Origin: UBA3792 sp045576895
Lineage (GTDB): Bacteria > Bacillota > Clostridia > Christensenellales > CAG-138
Reading direction: 5' to 3'
DNA length: 29,838 bases
Assembly: GCA_045576895.1 (NCBI GenBank)
Contig: JAZNHI010000131.1
Span: forward strand, 1-29,838
Notes under the pieces: generated by a model
What the model was told of the DNA's origin: nothing
Seen by the model: only the letters and a program-made list of their open reading frames with translations
Database searches by the model: none
Part shown: piece after piece, positions 1 through 8,224 of the stretch
Layout of the letters: every line of letters begins with the position of its first letter
Position numbering within the stretch: the stretch's first letter is position 1
Made by a program: the position numbers and the translations under genes

Positions 1-2
1 CA

Positions 3-956
3 TACATTGCCGACGCCGGGACCGACGCCGACGCGCTCTTCGATCGGGCGGTCACGGACGGCGCGCAGGTGATCTTCGCCACGACGCCCACTTTGATCGA
101 CGCATGCCGCCGCGCCGCCGCCGCGCATCCGAACGTGAAGATCCTGAACTGTTCGGTCGCCATGCCGTACCCCGGCGTTCGCACCTATTACAGCCGCATC
201 TATGAAACCAAATTCCTTGCCGGCGTGATCGCGGGCGCATGCTCGCACAGCGACCGGCTCGGTTACGTTGCCGCCGCGCCGATCTTCGGCGTGCCCGCAA
301 GCATCAACGCGTTTGCGCTCGGCGCGCGTCTCGTCAATCCACGCGCAGTTGTGAAGCTGCGCTGGTCATGCGCCGAAAGCGATCCGCTTGCCGCGCTGAT
401 CGGGGACGGCGTGGACGTGGTCAGCAATCACGAATGGTTTGCGCCGGAAGCGCCGCAGCCGCCCTACGGACTGATCCGCATCAAGCCCGACGGAACGCCG
501 GAACCGCTTGCCGCGACCTTCTGGAACTGGGGTGCTTTTTATCAAAAGCTGCTCAACGACCTGCTGCTCGGACACTGGGAAGATGAGAGCGCAAACCGCG
601 GCGCCGCCGCGATCAATTACTGGTGGGGCATGCAGAGCGGCGTTATCGGCATCACACCGTCGGAGAAGCTGCCGGAGGGCGTACGCGCGCTCGTTGAAGC
701 CCTGAAGAACTCGATCGTCGAGGGACGTCTCGACCCGTTCCGCCGCGTGATGTCCGATCAGGAGGGCATTGTCCGGAATGACGGCAACCGCTGGCTGTCG
801 CCCAACGAGATCCTGCGCATGGACTGGCTTTCCGACACGGTAGAAGGCGCGATCCCGCAGTTTTCGGAGATCCTGCCGATGGCGCAGAGCATCGTCCGGC
901 TGCTGGGCGTGTACCGCGATTCGATCCCGCCGGTAAAGGACGGTCCGATCCTATGA
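3..956 (+). CDS. BMP-family substrate-binding protein, 5' end outside window
   Basis: The frame is open from the first bases of the window, so the gene starts upstream; 317 codons are visible. The sequence fits the C-terminal part of the basic membrane protein (BMP/Med, PF02608) family: a stretch reading VIFATTPTLIDA, then the RTYYSRIYETKFLAGVIAGA block, which is the family's hallmark around residues 60-80 of the visible part. Family members are periplasmic-binding-protein-like proteins, mostly nucleoside or purine receptors of ABC importers or the regulator Med. Which role applies here cannot be seen, because the N-terminus (lipobox, signal or other domain) is missing. Its TGA overlaps the ATG of the metallophosphoesterase gene (ATGA), so the two are translationally coupled. 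An internal GTG at 69 is not a real start, since family sequence continues upstream of it. Confidence 0.85.
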   Translation, partial: YIADAGTDADALFDRAVTDGAQVIFATTPTLIDACRRAAAAHPNVKILNCSVAMPYPGVRTYYSRIYETKFLAGVIAGACSHSDRLGYVAAAPIFGVPASINAFALGARLVNPRAVVKLRWSCAESDPLAALIGDGVDVVSNHEWFAPEAPQPPYGLIRIKPDGTPEPLAATFWNWGAFYQKLLNDLLLGHWEDESANRGAAAINYWWGMQSGVIGITPSEKLPEGVRALVEALKNSIVEGRLDPFRRVMSDQEGIVRNDGNRWLSPNEILRMDWLSDTVEGAIPQFSEILPMAQSIVRLLGVYRDSIPPVKDGPIL

Positions 957-1555
957 AAATCCTGTTGATCTCCGATGAGGAGGATCCCGCGCTCTGGGAT
1001 TACTACCGTCCGGAACGGCTTTCGGGATACGATCTGATTCTGTCCGCCGGCGATCTCAAAGCGGAATACCTCTCCTTTCTCGTCACCATGGCGAACATCC
1101 CCGTGCTCTATGTGCACGGCAATCACAACACGAGCTACGACCGCTTCCCACCGGAGGGCTGCGACTGCGTCGAGGACCGGCTCATGACCGTAAAGGGACT
1201 GCGCATCCTCGGGCTCGGCGGCTGCGCGCTCTACAGCGGCGAAAAGCACCAGTACACCGAACGGCAGATGGCACGCCGCATCCGTCGGCTGGACCGCGCG
1301 GTGAAAAAAGCCGGCGGCGTGGATATCGTGCTCACGCACTGCCCGCCGAAAGGATACGGCGACGCGGAGGATTACGCGCACCGCGGGTTCGAGGCGTTTC
1401 TGCCGATGCTCGATAAATGGAAGCCGAAAGCGCTCGTGCACGGGCACGTACACATGGCATACGGCGTCCCGCGCGAGCTTTCCTACAACGGCACGCGCAT
1501 CATCAACGCCTCGGGGCGTTTTACGCTGGAAATGGAGCCGGAAAGCACAAAATAA
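953..1555 (+). CDS. Metallophosphoesterase family protein
   Basis: A protein of 200 residues with the calcineurin-like phosphoesterase motifs in order: D8 near the N-terminus, GD (33-34), GNHN (56-59), TH (129-130) and GHVH (165-168). These ligate a two-metal centre that hydrolyses phosphate mono- or diesters. The first motif is unusual: the canonical D-x-H is D8-E9-E10, so the usual histidine ligand is replaced by an acidic residue. As far as I recall, related clostridial proteins look the same, so this is probably a subfamily trait and not damage. The start ATG overlaps the stop of the BMP-type gene by four bases. The substrate is unknown; being coupled to a possible nucleoside-binding protein makes a nucleotide-type substrate conceivable, but this is inference. 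Confidence 0.88.
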   Translation: MKILLISDEEDPALWDYYRPERLSGYDLILSAGDLKAEYLSFLVTMANIPVLYVHGNHNTSYDRFPPEGCDCVEDRLMTVKGLRILGLGGCALYSGEKHQYTERQMARRIRRLDRAVKKAGGVDIVLTHCPPKGYGDAEDYAHRGFEAFLPMLDKWKPKALVHGHVHMAYGVPRELSYNGTRIINASGRFTLEMEPESTK

Positions 1556-1593
1556 GAAGCTCTCCGGATATTCTTTGTCAAGGAGAATCTTCA

Positions 1594-1627
1594 AAAACGC
1601 AGTCGATTTCTGTCGGCTGTTTTTTGT
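1594..1627 (+). terminator. Rho-independent terminator after phosphoesterase gene
   Basis: Stem CAGTCGA (1600-1606) pairs with TCGGCTG (1613-1619), with one G-U pair, a six-base loop, then six T from 1620. An A-run precedes the stem. It closes the BMP/phosphoesterase operon. Confidence 0.7.
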
Positions 1628-1655
1628 TGCGTCTTATTGGGATCCATGATAGAAT
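1627..1655 (+). promoter_or_regulatory. Possible promoter of HD-domain gene
   Basis: TTGCGT (1627-1632), a 17-base spacer, then TAGAAT (1650-1655). The -10 is good and the -35 matches only in TTG. It sits between the preceding terminator and the ribosome binding site of the HD gene. Confidence 0.4.
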
Positions 1656-1689
1656 CAATATGACGAACCGGTAATTGTGGAGGTATGAA

Positions 1690-2346
1690 ATGCTGAATCA
1701 TGATTTGGTCAGAAAAACAGAAGCGTTCCTGAAACAGAAATTTGAAGACGCTGTATATCTGAAGGAACGCCCGGAAGCAAAGGCTTACAGGATAGAACAT
1801 ACGTATCGTGTAGCGAATATCGGTCGCGAGATTGCTGTAAAGGAAGGATTTGACGAAACCGAGATGGTCATCGCCTGCCTTCTGCATGATGTTGCTTACT
1901 GTGAGGAATTTGGAGAAGACGGATGGAAGGAGCATGGAAGACGTTCGGCGCAGATTGCCCGCCCGTTTCTTGAAGAGCTGGACCTACCTGAAAACCGCAT
2001 CAATGATATCTGCTACGGTATCGCTATTCATGTAGACGAAAAAGCTGATTTCCCCGGTGAAAACACGCCGTTCGCTCTTTCGGTCGGTGATGCAGACAAT
2101 ATCGATCGTTTTGATGCTTATCGCATTCACGAAGCATTAAGTCGTGATTCATTTCTGCAAATGAGCTACGAAGAAAAGAATGCGTATCTTGGGAAAAGAC
2201 TTTCCAGATTGCGTGAATTGAGAGAAATACCGTTCGGCACAAAAACAGCCGATGAACTGTGGAAATCAAGACTTGATTTTTATATGGTTTTCTTTCAGAA
2301 GCTTTCAGATCAACTTGAACGAAGCAAAAACGTGATCGGTAACTAA
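1690..2346 (+). CDS. HD-domain metal-dependent phosphohydrolase
   Basis: A cytoplasmic protein of 218 residues with an HD-superfamily core: H37 (RIEHTYRV), H66-D67 (LLHDVAY), H82, H114 and aspartates around 134-139 (GDADNIDRFDA). HD proteins bind one or two metals and hydrolyse phosphate esters, often of nucleotides; the substrate here is unknown. I chose ATG 1690 because GGAGGT lies about five bases before it; a TTG at 1675 has no such site. The gene and its flanks are visibly AT-richer than the neighbours on both sides and use more A/T-ending codons, which may mean recent acquisition. It is a single-gene unit with its own candidate promoter and a strong terminator at 2390. Confidence 0.88.
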   Translation: MLNHDLVRKTEAFLKQKFEDAVYLKERPEAKAYRIEHTYRVANIGREIAVKEGFDETEMVIACLLHDVAYCEEFGEDGWKEHGRRSAQIARPFLEELDLPENRINDICYGIAIHVDEKADFPGENTPFALSVGDADNIDRFDAYRIHEALSRDSFLQMSYEEKNAYLGKRLSRLRELREIPFGTKTADELWKSRLDFYMVFFQKLSDQLERSKNVIGN

Positions 2347-2389
2347 AAAGACTGACGACTTCCGGTTTGGCGGGGCCAAACAGACACAG

Positions 2390-2427
2390 ACCTTTCGGAG
2401 AACCGTTCCTGTCCGAAAGGTTTTTTG
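2390..2427 (+). terminator. Rho-independent terminator after HD gene
   Basis: Perfect 10-bp stem ACCTTTCGGA (2390-2399) with TCCGAAAGGT (2412-2421), a 12-base loop, then a T-run to 2426. Confidence 0.9.
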
Positions 2428-2479
2428 TTGTTTGAAACGAACGGATCGCCTCCATATGCCTGTGTATACGTGCGTTCTT

Positions 2480-2516
2480 CCAAAGGGAGGCTTCCCCTCA
2501 AAGGGAAGGCCTTTGG
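2480..2516. repeat. Imperfect inverted repeat between terminator and tcdA promoter
   Basis: Outer arms CCAAAGG (2480-2486) and CCTTTGG (2510-2516) enclose inner arms CTTCCC (2491-2496) and GGGAAG (2503-2508) around a six-base loop, with a four-to-one-base bulge between the two helices. It lies in 290 bases without a gene, after a terminator and before a promoter, and has no T-run. It looks like a short intergenic repeat of REP/MITE type as seen in many Clostridia, but only one copy was noticed here. Confidence 0.45.
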
Positions 2517-2578
2517 ATGCGGTTGAAAACCATCCTTTCGGGAATCGCTTTTCAGGGGTTTTTCTATGTCCCGATTTC

Positions 2579-2608
2579 TTGACACGCCGCCTGCCCGCGG
2601 CGTATAAT
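2579..2608 (+). promoter_or_regulatory. Consensus sigma-A promoter of tcdA
   Basis: TTGACA (2579-2584), an 18-base GC-rich spacer and TATAAT (2603-2608): both hexamers are perfect. It drives tcdA and the DIP1984-type gene, with a leader of only about 20 bases. Confidence 0.9.
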
Positions 2609-2636
2609 TATATATATTCTTATCATCGGAGTGAAC

Positions 2637-3368
2637 ATGACGGATCAATTCACAAGAACAAGACTGCTCATCGGCGACGACGGGATCGAACGGCTGAAGC
2701 GCGCGCGCGTTGCGGTGTTCGGGCTCGGCGGTGTGGGCAGCTATGCCGTCGAGGCGCTTGCGCGGAGCGGCGTCGGCACGCTCGACCTTATCGACGACGA
2801 CGTGATCGCGCTTTCGAACCTCAACCGGCTTTTATATGCGACGCGCGACAACGTTGGGCAGCAGAAAACGGAGGTCGTAAAGGCGCGGATCGCCTCGATC
2901 TGTCCGGAGACGGTCGTGCACGCGCACCGCTGCTTCTACCTGCCTGAGACCGCAGACCGGTTCGATTTCACGCAGTACGACTACGTTGCCGACGCGATTG
3001 ACACGGTGTCCGGCAAGCTCGGGCTCGCGGTACAGGCGCACGCGGCGAACGTGCCGCTCATCAGCTGCATGGGCGCGGGCAACAAGCTCGATCCGACGGC
3101 GTTCGAGGTCGCAGACATTGCAAAGACGAGCGTCTGTCCTTTGGCGCGGGTCATGCGGCGCGAGCTCAGAAAACGCGGGATCGAACACCTGAAGGTCGTG
3201 TACTCGAAGGAACCGCCGATCGAGCCCGCCCCCGCCGAACAGGAGGACGGCGCGCACCAGAAGCGGCAGACGCCGGGCAGCTGTGCCTTTGTACCCTCGG
3301 TCGCGGGGCTCATCATGGCGGGAGAAATCATCCGCGATCTGTGCGGGATCCCGAGAAAACCATATTAA
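2637..3368 (+). CDS. tcdA: tRNA threonylcarbamoyladenosine dehydratase (TcdA/YgdL-type, ThiF/E1-like)
   Basis: A protein of 243 residues of the ThiF/MoeB/HesA E1-like family. The N-terminus RTRLLIGDDGIERL, the dinucleotide-binding loop GLGGVG (29-34), the acidic DLIDDD (50-55), the NLNRLLYA block (61-68) and K77 for ATP binding match TcdA. TcdA uses ATP to cyclise t6A37 of ANN-decoding tRNAs to ct6A. The C-terminal segment with GSCAFVPSVAGLIMA is also typical. ATG 2637 has GGAG five bases upstream; the in-frame GTG at 2631 overlaps that site and is unlikely. It is the first gene of a two-gene operon behind a consensus promoter. Confidence 0.9.
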   Translation: MTDQFTRTRLLIGDDGIERLKRARVAVFGLGGVGSYAVEALARSGVGTLDLIDDDVIALSNLNRLLYATRDNVGQQKTEVVKARIASICPETVVHAHRCFYLPETADRFDFTQYDYVADAIDTVSGKLGLAVQAHAANVPLISCMGAGNKLDPTAFEVADIAKTSVCPLARVMRRELRKRGIEHLKVVYSKEPPIEPAPAEQEDGAHQKRQTPGSCAFVPSVAGLIMAGEIIRDLCGIPRKPY

Positions 3369-3381
3369 AGGAGAGATACAG

Positions 3382-3840
3382 ATGAAGCTTGCAGAAGCAT
3401 TGCAGGAACGGGCGGACGTGAACCGCCGGATTGAACAGCTGCGGTCGCGCATCGGCATGAATGCGCTGGTACAGGAAGGCGAAAAGCCCGCGGAGGATCC
3501 GCAGGCGCTGCTCAACGAGCTAACGGTGTGCACCGAACGCCTGTGCGCGCTGATGCGGGCGATCAACCGTACGAACTGTGAGACGAAGCTCGACGGCGTG
3601 TCCCTGACCGACATGATCGCGGAGCGCGACGCAAAACGTCTGCTGTTGGCCGCCGTGCATGACGCTGCAGACGCGGCGAGCCGTGCGGCAAGCCGCGCGA
3701 CCAGAAGCGAGATCCGCATCCTGCCCGCGCTTGACGTCCGTAAGCTCCAGAAGCAGGCGGACGCGCTCTCGAAGGAGCTGCGCATCCTTGACAACACGCT
3801 GCAGGAACAGAACTGGAAGACGGAACTCATCGGATTGTAA
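3382..3840 (+). CDS. DIP1984-family protein (formerly septicolysin-like)
   Basis: A cytoplasmic, helical protein of 152 residues. The opening MKLAEALQERADVNRRIEQLRSR, a middle with LMRAINRTNC, and the closing DNTLQEQNWKTEL are characteristic of the DIP1984 family, whose function is unknown; the old name septicolysin has no functional support I know of. The sequence predicts long amphipathic helices and probably a coiled-coil bundle. It follows tcdA by 13 bases, with AAAGGAGAG overlapping the tcdA stop, so the two are co-transcribed. No clear terminator follows. Confidence 0.87.
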   Translation: MKLAEALQERADVNRRIEQLRSRIGMNALVQEGEKPAEDPQALLNELTVCTERLCALMRAINRTNCETKLDGVSLTDMIAERDAKRLLLAAVHDAADAASRAASRATRSEIRILPALDVRKLQKQADALSKELRILDNTLQEQNWKTELIGL

Positions 3841-4087
3841 GCACAGCGTCGGTATCCGTACGGGGCGAATGCATCTCGGCGGCGGAGAATGCAGCCGCAT
3901 ACAGATCGTGCCGAGGGGCAGGCACAGGGAAAACCCCCGCTTTATCGTTATGCCCCGATCGTGTACGACCGCATCGTGATCATGTACGGTAACAACCGCG
4001 CATTGGCCGCACGGAAAGGGTGGGATCGGGGATCCTGCGCTTTCAATCCGAATACGCAAGCGGCACCGCCGCGGAAAGGGAGGAACT
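3841..4087. other. Intergenic gap before the ABC exporter gene
   Basis: 247 bases with coding-like GC content but no believable gene: possible frames lack recognisable sequence or overlap neighbours out of phase. No convincing promoter, terminator or riboswitch was found; the ABC gene may be read through from tcdA. Confidence 0.4.
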
Positions 4088-5935
4088 ATGCCGGGTCCGA
4101 TGGGCGGTCCGATGGGACCGCGCGGTTTTCTGACCGACGAAGAAAAACAGAATGTCCCGAAGGTCAGCTGGACGCTGATCAAACGCATCCTCGGCTATCT
4201 GAAGCCGTACTGGCTGCAGTTTCTGCTCGTGTTTGTGACGATCCTCGTCTCCGCGGGCGTAGGGCTGCTGCCGAGCATCATCACCGGTCGGATCGTCAAC
4301 GAAGCGCTGGTCGGAAAAAACATGAAGCTGCTCATTCAGCTTCTGATCGCGGCGTTCGTCACATTGACCGTGTCGCAGGTGATCGGGGTCCTCGAGAGCT
4401 ACATCAACGCATGGATCTCGAGCAAAATCATCTATGACATGAAGAACCAGATGTACGGTCATCTGCTTTCCATGCCGCACGCGTTCTTCACCACCGAAAA
4501 GCAGGGCGACATCATCACGCGCATGAACAGCGACATCGCGGGCGTTTCGAGCGTGATCTCCGGCACGCTCACGAACATCGTCCGCAACATCGTGATCGTC
4601 GTGACCACGCTTGTCGCGCTGTTCACGATGAGCTGGCAGCTCGCTCTGGTCGGGATCGTGGTCATTCCGCTGCTGATCATTCCGACGCGCTCGGCGGGCA
4701 AAACGCGCTGGAAGCTTCTTTCCGAAAGCCAGGCGAAGAACGACGAGATGAACCAGCTCGTCAACGAAACCCTGTCGGTCTCCGGCTCGCTGCTCGTCAA
4801 GCTGTTTACCCGCGAAAAACGCGAGCAGCAGCGCTTTGACGCAGTCAACGACGAGGTCACGAAGCTTTCGATGAAGGAGCAGCGCAGCGGCAAGTGGTTC
4901 ATGGTGCTGATGGGCATGTTCACGGAGATCGGTCCGCTGCTGATCTATTTTGCCGGCGGCTGGTTCATCATCCAAAAGACCGATCCGACGCTGAACGTCG
5001 GCATCATTACCTCGACCGTCATGCTGATCAACCGGCTCTATCGCCCGGTCCAATCGCTATTGAACATCCATGTGGACTTCACACGGTCGCTCGCGCTGTT
5101 CACCCGCATCTTCGATTACTATGACATGGTCCCGGCGATCCGGCAGCCCGCGCACGCACGCCGTCCGATCATCACCGGCGCCGATATCCGCTACGAGCAC
5201 GTTGCGTTCTCGTATTCGCCCGAAAAGCCGCTTCTGACCGACATCGACTTCATCGTACCCTCCGGCAAGATGTATGCCATCGTCGGACCCTCCGGCTCCG
5301 GCAAGAGTACGATCGTGAACCTCCTCCCCCGTCTCTATGACGTCAACGGCGGCAGCGTGAAGATCGGCGACACCGACGTGCGCGATTTCGATCTCAACTA
5401 TCTGCGCAGAAGCATCGGCGTGGTCACGCAGGATTCGTACCTGTTCAACGGCACGATCCGCGACAATCTGCTTTACGCCAAGGAGAACGCGACCGACGCG
5501 GAACTGGCGGACGCGATCCGGCTTGCGAACCTCACGGAGTTCATCGAAAATCAGCCGGACGGGCTTGATACGGTCGTCGGCAACCGCGGGCTCAAGCTGT
5601 CCGGCGGCGAGAAGCAGCGCCTTTCCATCGCCCGGATCATCCTCAAAAATCCGCGTATCCTGATCCTTGACGAGGCGACAAGTGCGCTCGACTCCATTTC
5701 CGAGAACGCAATCCAGGACGCGCTCGAGGCGCTGATGCGGGGACGCACCTCCATCGTCATCGCGCACCGGCTTTCCACGATCCTGAAGGCGGACCGCATT
5801 CTGGTCGTCGCGAACGGAACGATCGCCGAGCAGGGCACGCACGACGAATTGCTTGCGCGAAACGGTATCTACCGCGAGCTGTACGAAACGCAGTTCCGCA
5901 AGGTCATCGAAATGGAATCCGAAAAAGCCGAATAA
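4088..5935 (+). CDS. ABC exporter half-transporter (fused permease and ATPase)
   Basis: A protein of 615 residues of the MsbA/BmrA/LmrA type: six membrane helices (about 35-330) followed by a nucleotide-binding domain. Motifs are Walker A GPSGSGKST (400-408), a Q-loop at VVTQDSYLFNG, signature LSGGEKQ (from 504), Walker B ILILDEA (524-530) and H-loop His560. It would work as a homodimer, or with a partner not seen here, to export lipids, drugs or peptides; the substrate cannot be read from the sequence. The first 26 residues are odd, rich in Met, Gly and Pro (MPGPMGGPMGPRG), and precede the usual start of the fold. GGGAGGA lies three bases before the ATG. A terminator follows directly, so it ends its transcript. 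Confidence 0.93.
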   Translation: MPGPMGGPMGPRGFLTDEEKQNVPKVSWTLIKRILGYLKPYWLQFLLVFVTILVSAGVGLLPSIITGRIVNEALVGKNMKLLIQLLIAAFVTLTVSQVIGVLESYINAWISSKIIYDMKNQMYGHLLSMPHAFFTTEKQGDIITRMNSDIAGVSSVISGTLTNIVRNIVIVVTTLVALFTMSWQLALVGIVVIPLLIIPTRSAGKTRWKLLSESQAKNDEMNQLVNETLSVSGSLLVKLFTREKREQQRFDAVNDEVTKLSMKEQRSGKWFMVLMGMFTEIGPLLIYFAGGWFIIQKTDPTLNVGIITSTVMLINRLYRPVQSLLNIHVDFTRSLALFTRIFDYYDMVPAIRQPAHARRPIITGADIRYEHVAFSYSPEKPLLTDIDFIVPSGKMYAIVGPSGSGKSTIVNLLPRLYDVNGGSVKIGDTDVRDFDLNYLRRSIGVVTQDSYLFNGTIRDNLLYAKENATDAELADAIRLANLTEFIENQPDGLDTVVGNRGLKLSGGEKQRLSIARIILKNPRILILDEATSALDSISENAIQDALEALMRGRTSIVIAHRLSTILKADRILVVANGTIAEQGTHDELLARNGIYRELYETQFRKVIEMESEKAE

Positions 5936-5938
5936 CCG

Positions 5939-5964
5939 AAGGGACCGGACAGCCGGTCCTTTTA
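5939..5964 (+). terminator. Rho-independent terminator after ABC exporter gene
   Basis: GGACCGG (5942-5948), loop ACAG, CCGGTCC (5953-5959), then a T-rich tract. Confidence 0.85.
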
Positions 5965-6252
5965 TTCTGTTGAAAAAGATCGCACCGTTTGCGGCAAGAT
6001 GATTCAATGAAAACTTGCAGAACGGAGCCGTAAACAGTTCTGCCGTGCAAAACCGCGGTCGGTGATGAGGGTGTGTTTTGATCCGCAAAAAGCTCTCGCT
6101 TATCAACTGTCGAAAGGTTTATTGACATGCTTAGGACCGGGCGTACGGTCCTTTTTGCGTTGCGCAATCGGGGACGGCGCACAGGGATCTTCCCGTCATA
6201 CAATATATTTTCGGGATTTACGTATTTTTTACCCGGAAAACAGCTTTTTCGA
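5965..6252. other. Long gene-free gap with a hairpin and an orphan terminator
   Basis: The gap between the ABC exporter and cotransporter genes is 380 bases. After the exporter's terminator it holds a hairpin (CAGAAC 6018-6023 with GTTCTG 6037-6042), an isolated TTGACA (6122-6127) with no matching -10, and a second complete terminator at 6133. No coding frame is convincing. A small RNA ending at the second terminator is possible, though I found no good promoter for it. Confidence 0.35.
6133..6157 (+). terminator. Orphan Rho-independent terminator
   Basis: AGGACCG (6133-6139), a six-base loop, CGGTCCT (6146-6152) and a run of T. It lies about 170 bases beyond the exporter's own terminator with no gene in between, so it is either a backup terminator or the end of an unrecognised transcript. 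Confidence 0.7.
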
Positions 6253-6281
6253 TTGAAACCGCGCGCATTTTCTGTTATGGT
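6253..6281 (+). promoter_or_regulatory. Promoter of Na/phosphate cotransporter gene
   Basis: TTGAAA (6253-6258), a 17-base spacer, TATGGT (6276-6281). Correct spacing and position, 35 bases before the start codon. Confidence 0.65.
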
Positions 6282-6315
6282 ATATATAGGAGTATAAGGG
6301 GAGGTTTCAGGTTTC

Positions 6316-7953
6316 GTGACAATCGAAAACTGGATCGGGATTATCGGCGGCATTGCGATTTTCCTGTTCGGCATTAAAATCATGGGCAACGGAATCGAGC
6401 GGCTTGCCGGCGCAAGGCTCAAATCGATTCTCGAAAAACTGACGAAAAACCGGTTTCTCGGGCTGCTGGTCGGCACGCTCATCACCGGTATCATTCAAAG
6501 TTCGAACGCGGTTTCGGTCATGACCGTCGGCTTTGTCAACGCAGGGCTGATGCCGCTGGAAAATGCGGTCGGCGTCATCATGGGCGCAAACATCGGTACG
6601 ACCATTACCGGTCAGCTCATCGCGTTCAATATCGACGCTTATGCCCCGATCATCGCGTTTATCGGCGTGATGCTGATGACGTTTCTGAAGAAGCGTCCGT
6701 GGAGCGACATCCTGTATGCGCTGACCGGACTCGGACTTCTGTTCATGGGCATGACGCTCATGAAGGACCATATGAAGGTGCTCGCTGAGGTCGAATGGTT
6801 CTCAAACCTGATCCTCAGCCTCGACGGCAGCCCGATCCTTGCGGTGCTCGTCGGCACGGTCATGACGATGGCGTTGCAAAGCGTTTCCGCTTCGGTCGGC
6901 GTGCTGCAGGCGATGGCGATGAGCGGCGCGCTCGGTCCGAACCCGCTCGGCATCGCGGTCTATCTGATCTGCGGACAGAACATCGGCTGCACCACCGTTT
7001 CCGTGCTGGCTTCGGTCGGCTGCACCAAGGACGCAAAGCGCACCGCCTGCATCCACGTCCTGTTCAACGTATTCGCCTGCATCATCTGCGTCATTCTGCT
7101 GCAGATCTTCCCGGGCGTGCTCGACTTCATTGCGCGCATTTCCGGCACGGTCAACGGCGGTCCGAACTACGCGCAGCAGCTTGCGAACGCAAACACCTTC
7201 CTGAAGATCGCGGCGACCGTGCTCATGTTCCCGCTCTCGTCGCTTCTCATCAAGCTCTCGCGGCTGATCATCCGCGGCGAAGACAAGCTCGAAGGCAGAC
7301 GCCTTCTGCACATCGTCGGCGGCAAGGACTTCGGTTCCTCCGTGACGGCGGTTGCTTCAGTCGAAAAAGAGACCGAGCGCATGTACGGCATTGCGCTTGA
7401 AAATCTCAAAAAGGTCTATGCCGCGCTGACCGCGCCGAGAAAGAACGACCTCGACGGCATCAGCGAAAACGAGGAAACGCTCGACTGGCTGAACTCCGAG
7501 ATCTCGAAGTACCTTGTCGAGATCAACCGGAACGGTCTCGGCGAAGCCGACGCGCGCTCCGTCGATCGGATGCACCACGTCATCGTCGACTACGAACGCA
7601 TCGGCGACCACGCGAACAACATCGCGGGCTACGTCCAGCACATGCGCGAACGCAAGCTCAGCTTTTCCGACGCCGCGATGGACGAGATCGCGCCGCTGTT
7701 TTTGAAGGTGCTCACCATCGTCGAAGACGCGCACACCTGCATGCAGGATTCCAAAACGATGCCGCTTTCCAGCATCGCGGAACGCGAGCAGGAGGTCGAC
7801 GACCTCGTCGACCTGTACGAGAACAACCACATCAAGCGTCTTTCCGAAGGCAAGTGCTCGGCGGAGATCGGCATGCTCTATGTCGAAGCGCTCACCGACC
7901 TCGAACGTATCAGCGACCACGCGCTGAACATCGCGGAAGCGGGACAGGCTTAA
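6316..7953 (+). CDS. Na/phosphate cotransporter with C-terminal PhoU-like domain
   Basis: A protein of 545 residues. The first 330 or so residues form a NptA/YjbB-type sodium-phosphate symporter with two inverted Na/Pi repeats: QSSNA (61-65) and GANIGTT (90-96) in the first, and the related ALQSVSAS and GQNIGCTT in the second. The last 200 residues are a PhoU-like helical bundle with the paired signatures YERIGDHANNIA and LERISDHALNIA, which bind metal in PhoU proteins. The fusion suggests phosphate transport under direct PhoU-type control. The start is GTG at 6316; AGGGGAGG lies about 11 bases upstream, a slightly long spacing, but no better codon is available. Single-gene unit with its own promoter and terminator. 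Confidence 0.93.
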   Translation: MTIENWIGIIGGIAIFLFGIKIMGNGIERLAGARLKSILEKLTKNRFLGLLVGTLITGIIQSSNAVSVMTVGFVNAGLMPLENAVGVIMGANIGTTITGQLIAFNIDAYAPIIAFIGVMLMTFLKKRPWSDILYALTGLGLLFMGMTLMKDHMKVLAEVEWFSNLILSLDGSPILAVLVGTVMTMALQSVSASVGVLQAMAMSGALGPNPLGIAVYLICGQNIGCTTVSVLASVGCTKDAKRTACIHVLFNVFACIICVILLQIFPGVLDFIARISGTVNGGPNYAQQLANANTFLKIAATVLMFPLSSLLIKLSRLIIRGEDKLEGRRLLHIVGGKDFGSSVTAVASVEKETERMYGIALENLKKVYAALTAPRKNDLDGISENEETLDWLNSEISKYLVEINRNGLGEADARSVDRMHHVIVDYERIGDHANNIAGYVQHMRERKLSFSDAAMDEIAPLFLKVLTIVEDAHTCMQDSKTMPLSSIAEREQEVDDLVDLYENNHIKRLSEGKCSAEIGMLYVEALTDLERISDHALNIAEAGQA

Positions 7954-7958
7954 CGCTT

Positions 7959-7998
7959 CGGTCTGTTGAAATCCTTCGGTTTCAACAGACCGTTTTTT
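7959..7998 (+). terminator. Strong terminator after Na/phosphate cotransporter gene
   Basis: Perfect 13-bp stem CGGTCTGTTGAAA (7959-7971) with TTTCAACAGACCG (7980-7992), an eight-base loop, then six T. Confidence 0.95.
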
Positions 7999-8160
7999 CA
8001 TCTTCCCCCGCACATGTCGCCGGATCGGACGGATCTGTCCTCCGTTCTTCCTTCGATGCTCCCCTCCATGCATGTACGGCGTGCCGATGCGGGACGAGAG
8101 AGCCGCCGGCATTCTGCTGCCGCACGCGGCATTTTTATATATAAATATGGATTTTGCCTC

Positions 8161-8189
8161 TTAACAAACCGCGCGCAGTCTGTTATACT
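8161..8189 (+). promoter_or_regulatory. Promoter of mechanosensitive channel gene
   Basis: TTAACA (8161-8166), a 17-base spacer, TATACT (8184-8189), with TGT directly before the -10 (extended -10). AAGGAGG follows at 8211. The stretch 8000-8160 upstream holds no gene, only a weak TGCCG/CGGCA hairpin before a T-run near 8118-8136. Confidence 0.8.
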
Positions 8190-8224
8190 GTATTTGTACT
8201 CATAAACCATAAGGAGGAAAGATC

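Noticed and set aside
3889..4437. Open frame starting in the gap before the ABC exporter gene
   Set aside because: It runs deep into the ABC gene in another frame, has no family similarity and no good ribosome binding site.
6122..6127. TTGACA as a promoter -35 box
   Set aside because: No -10-like hexamer at 16-18 bases; the place is taken by a terminator hairpin.
8118..8136. TGCCG/CGGCA hairpin before a T-run upstream of mscS
   Set aside because: Only five base pairs and preceded by no gene; too weak to call as a terminator.
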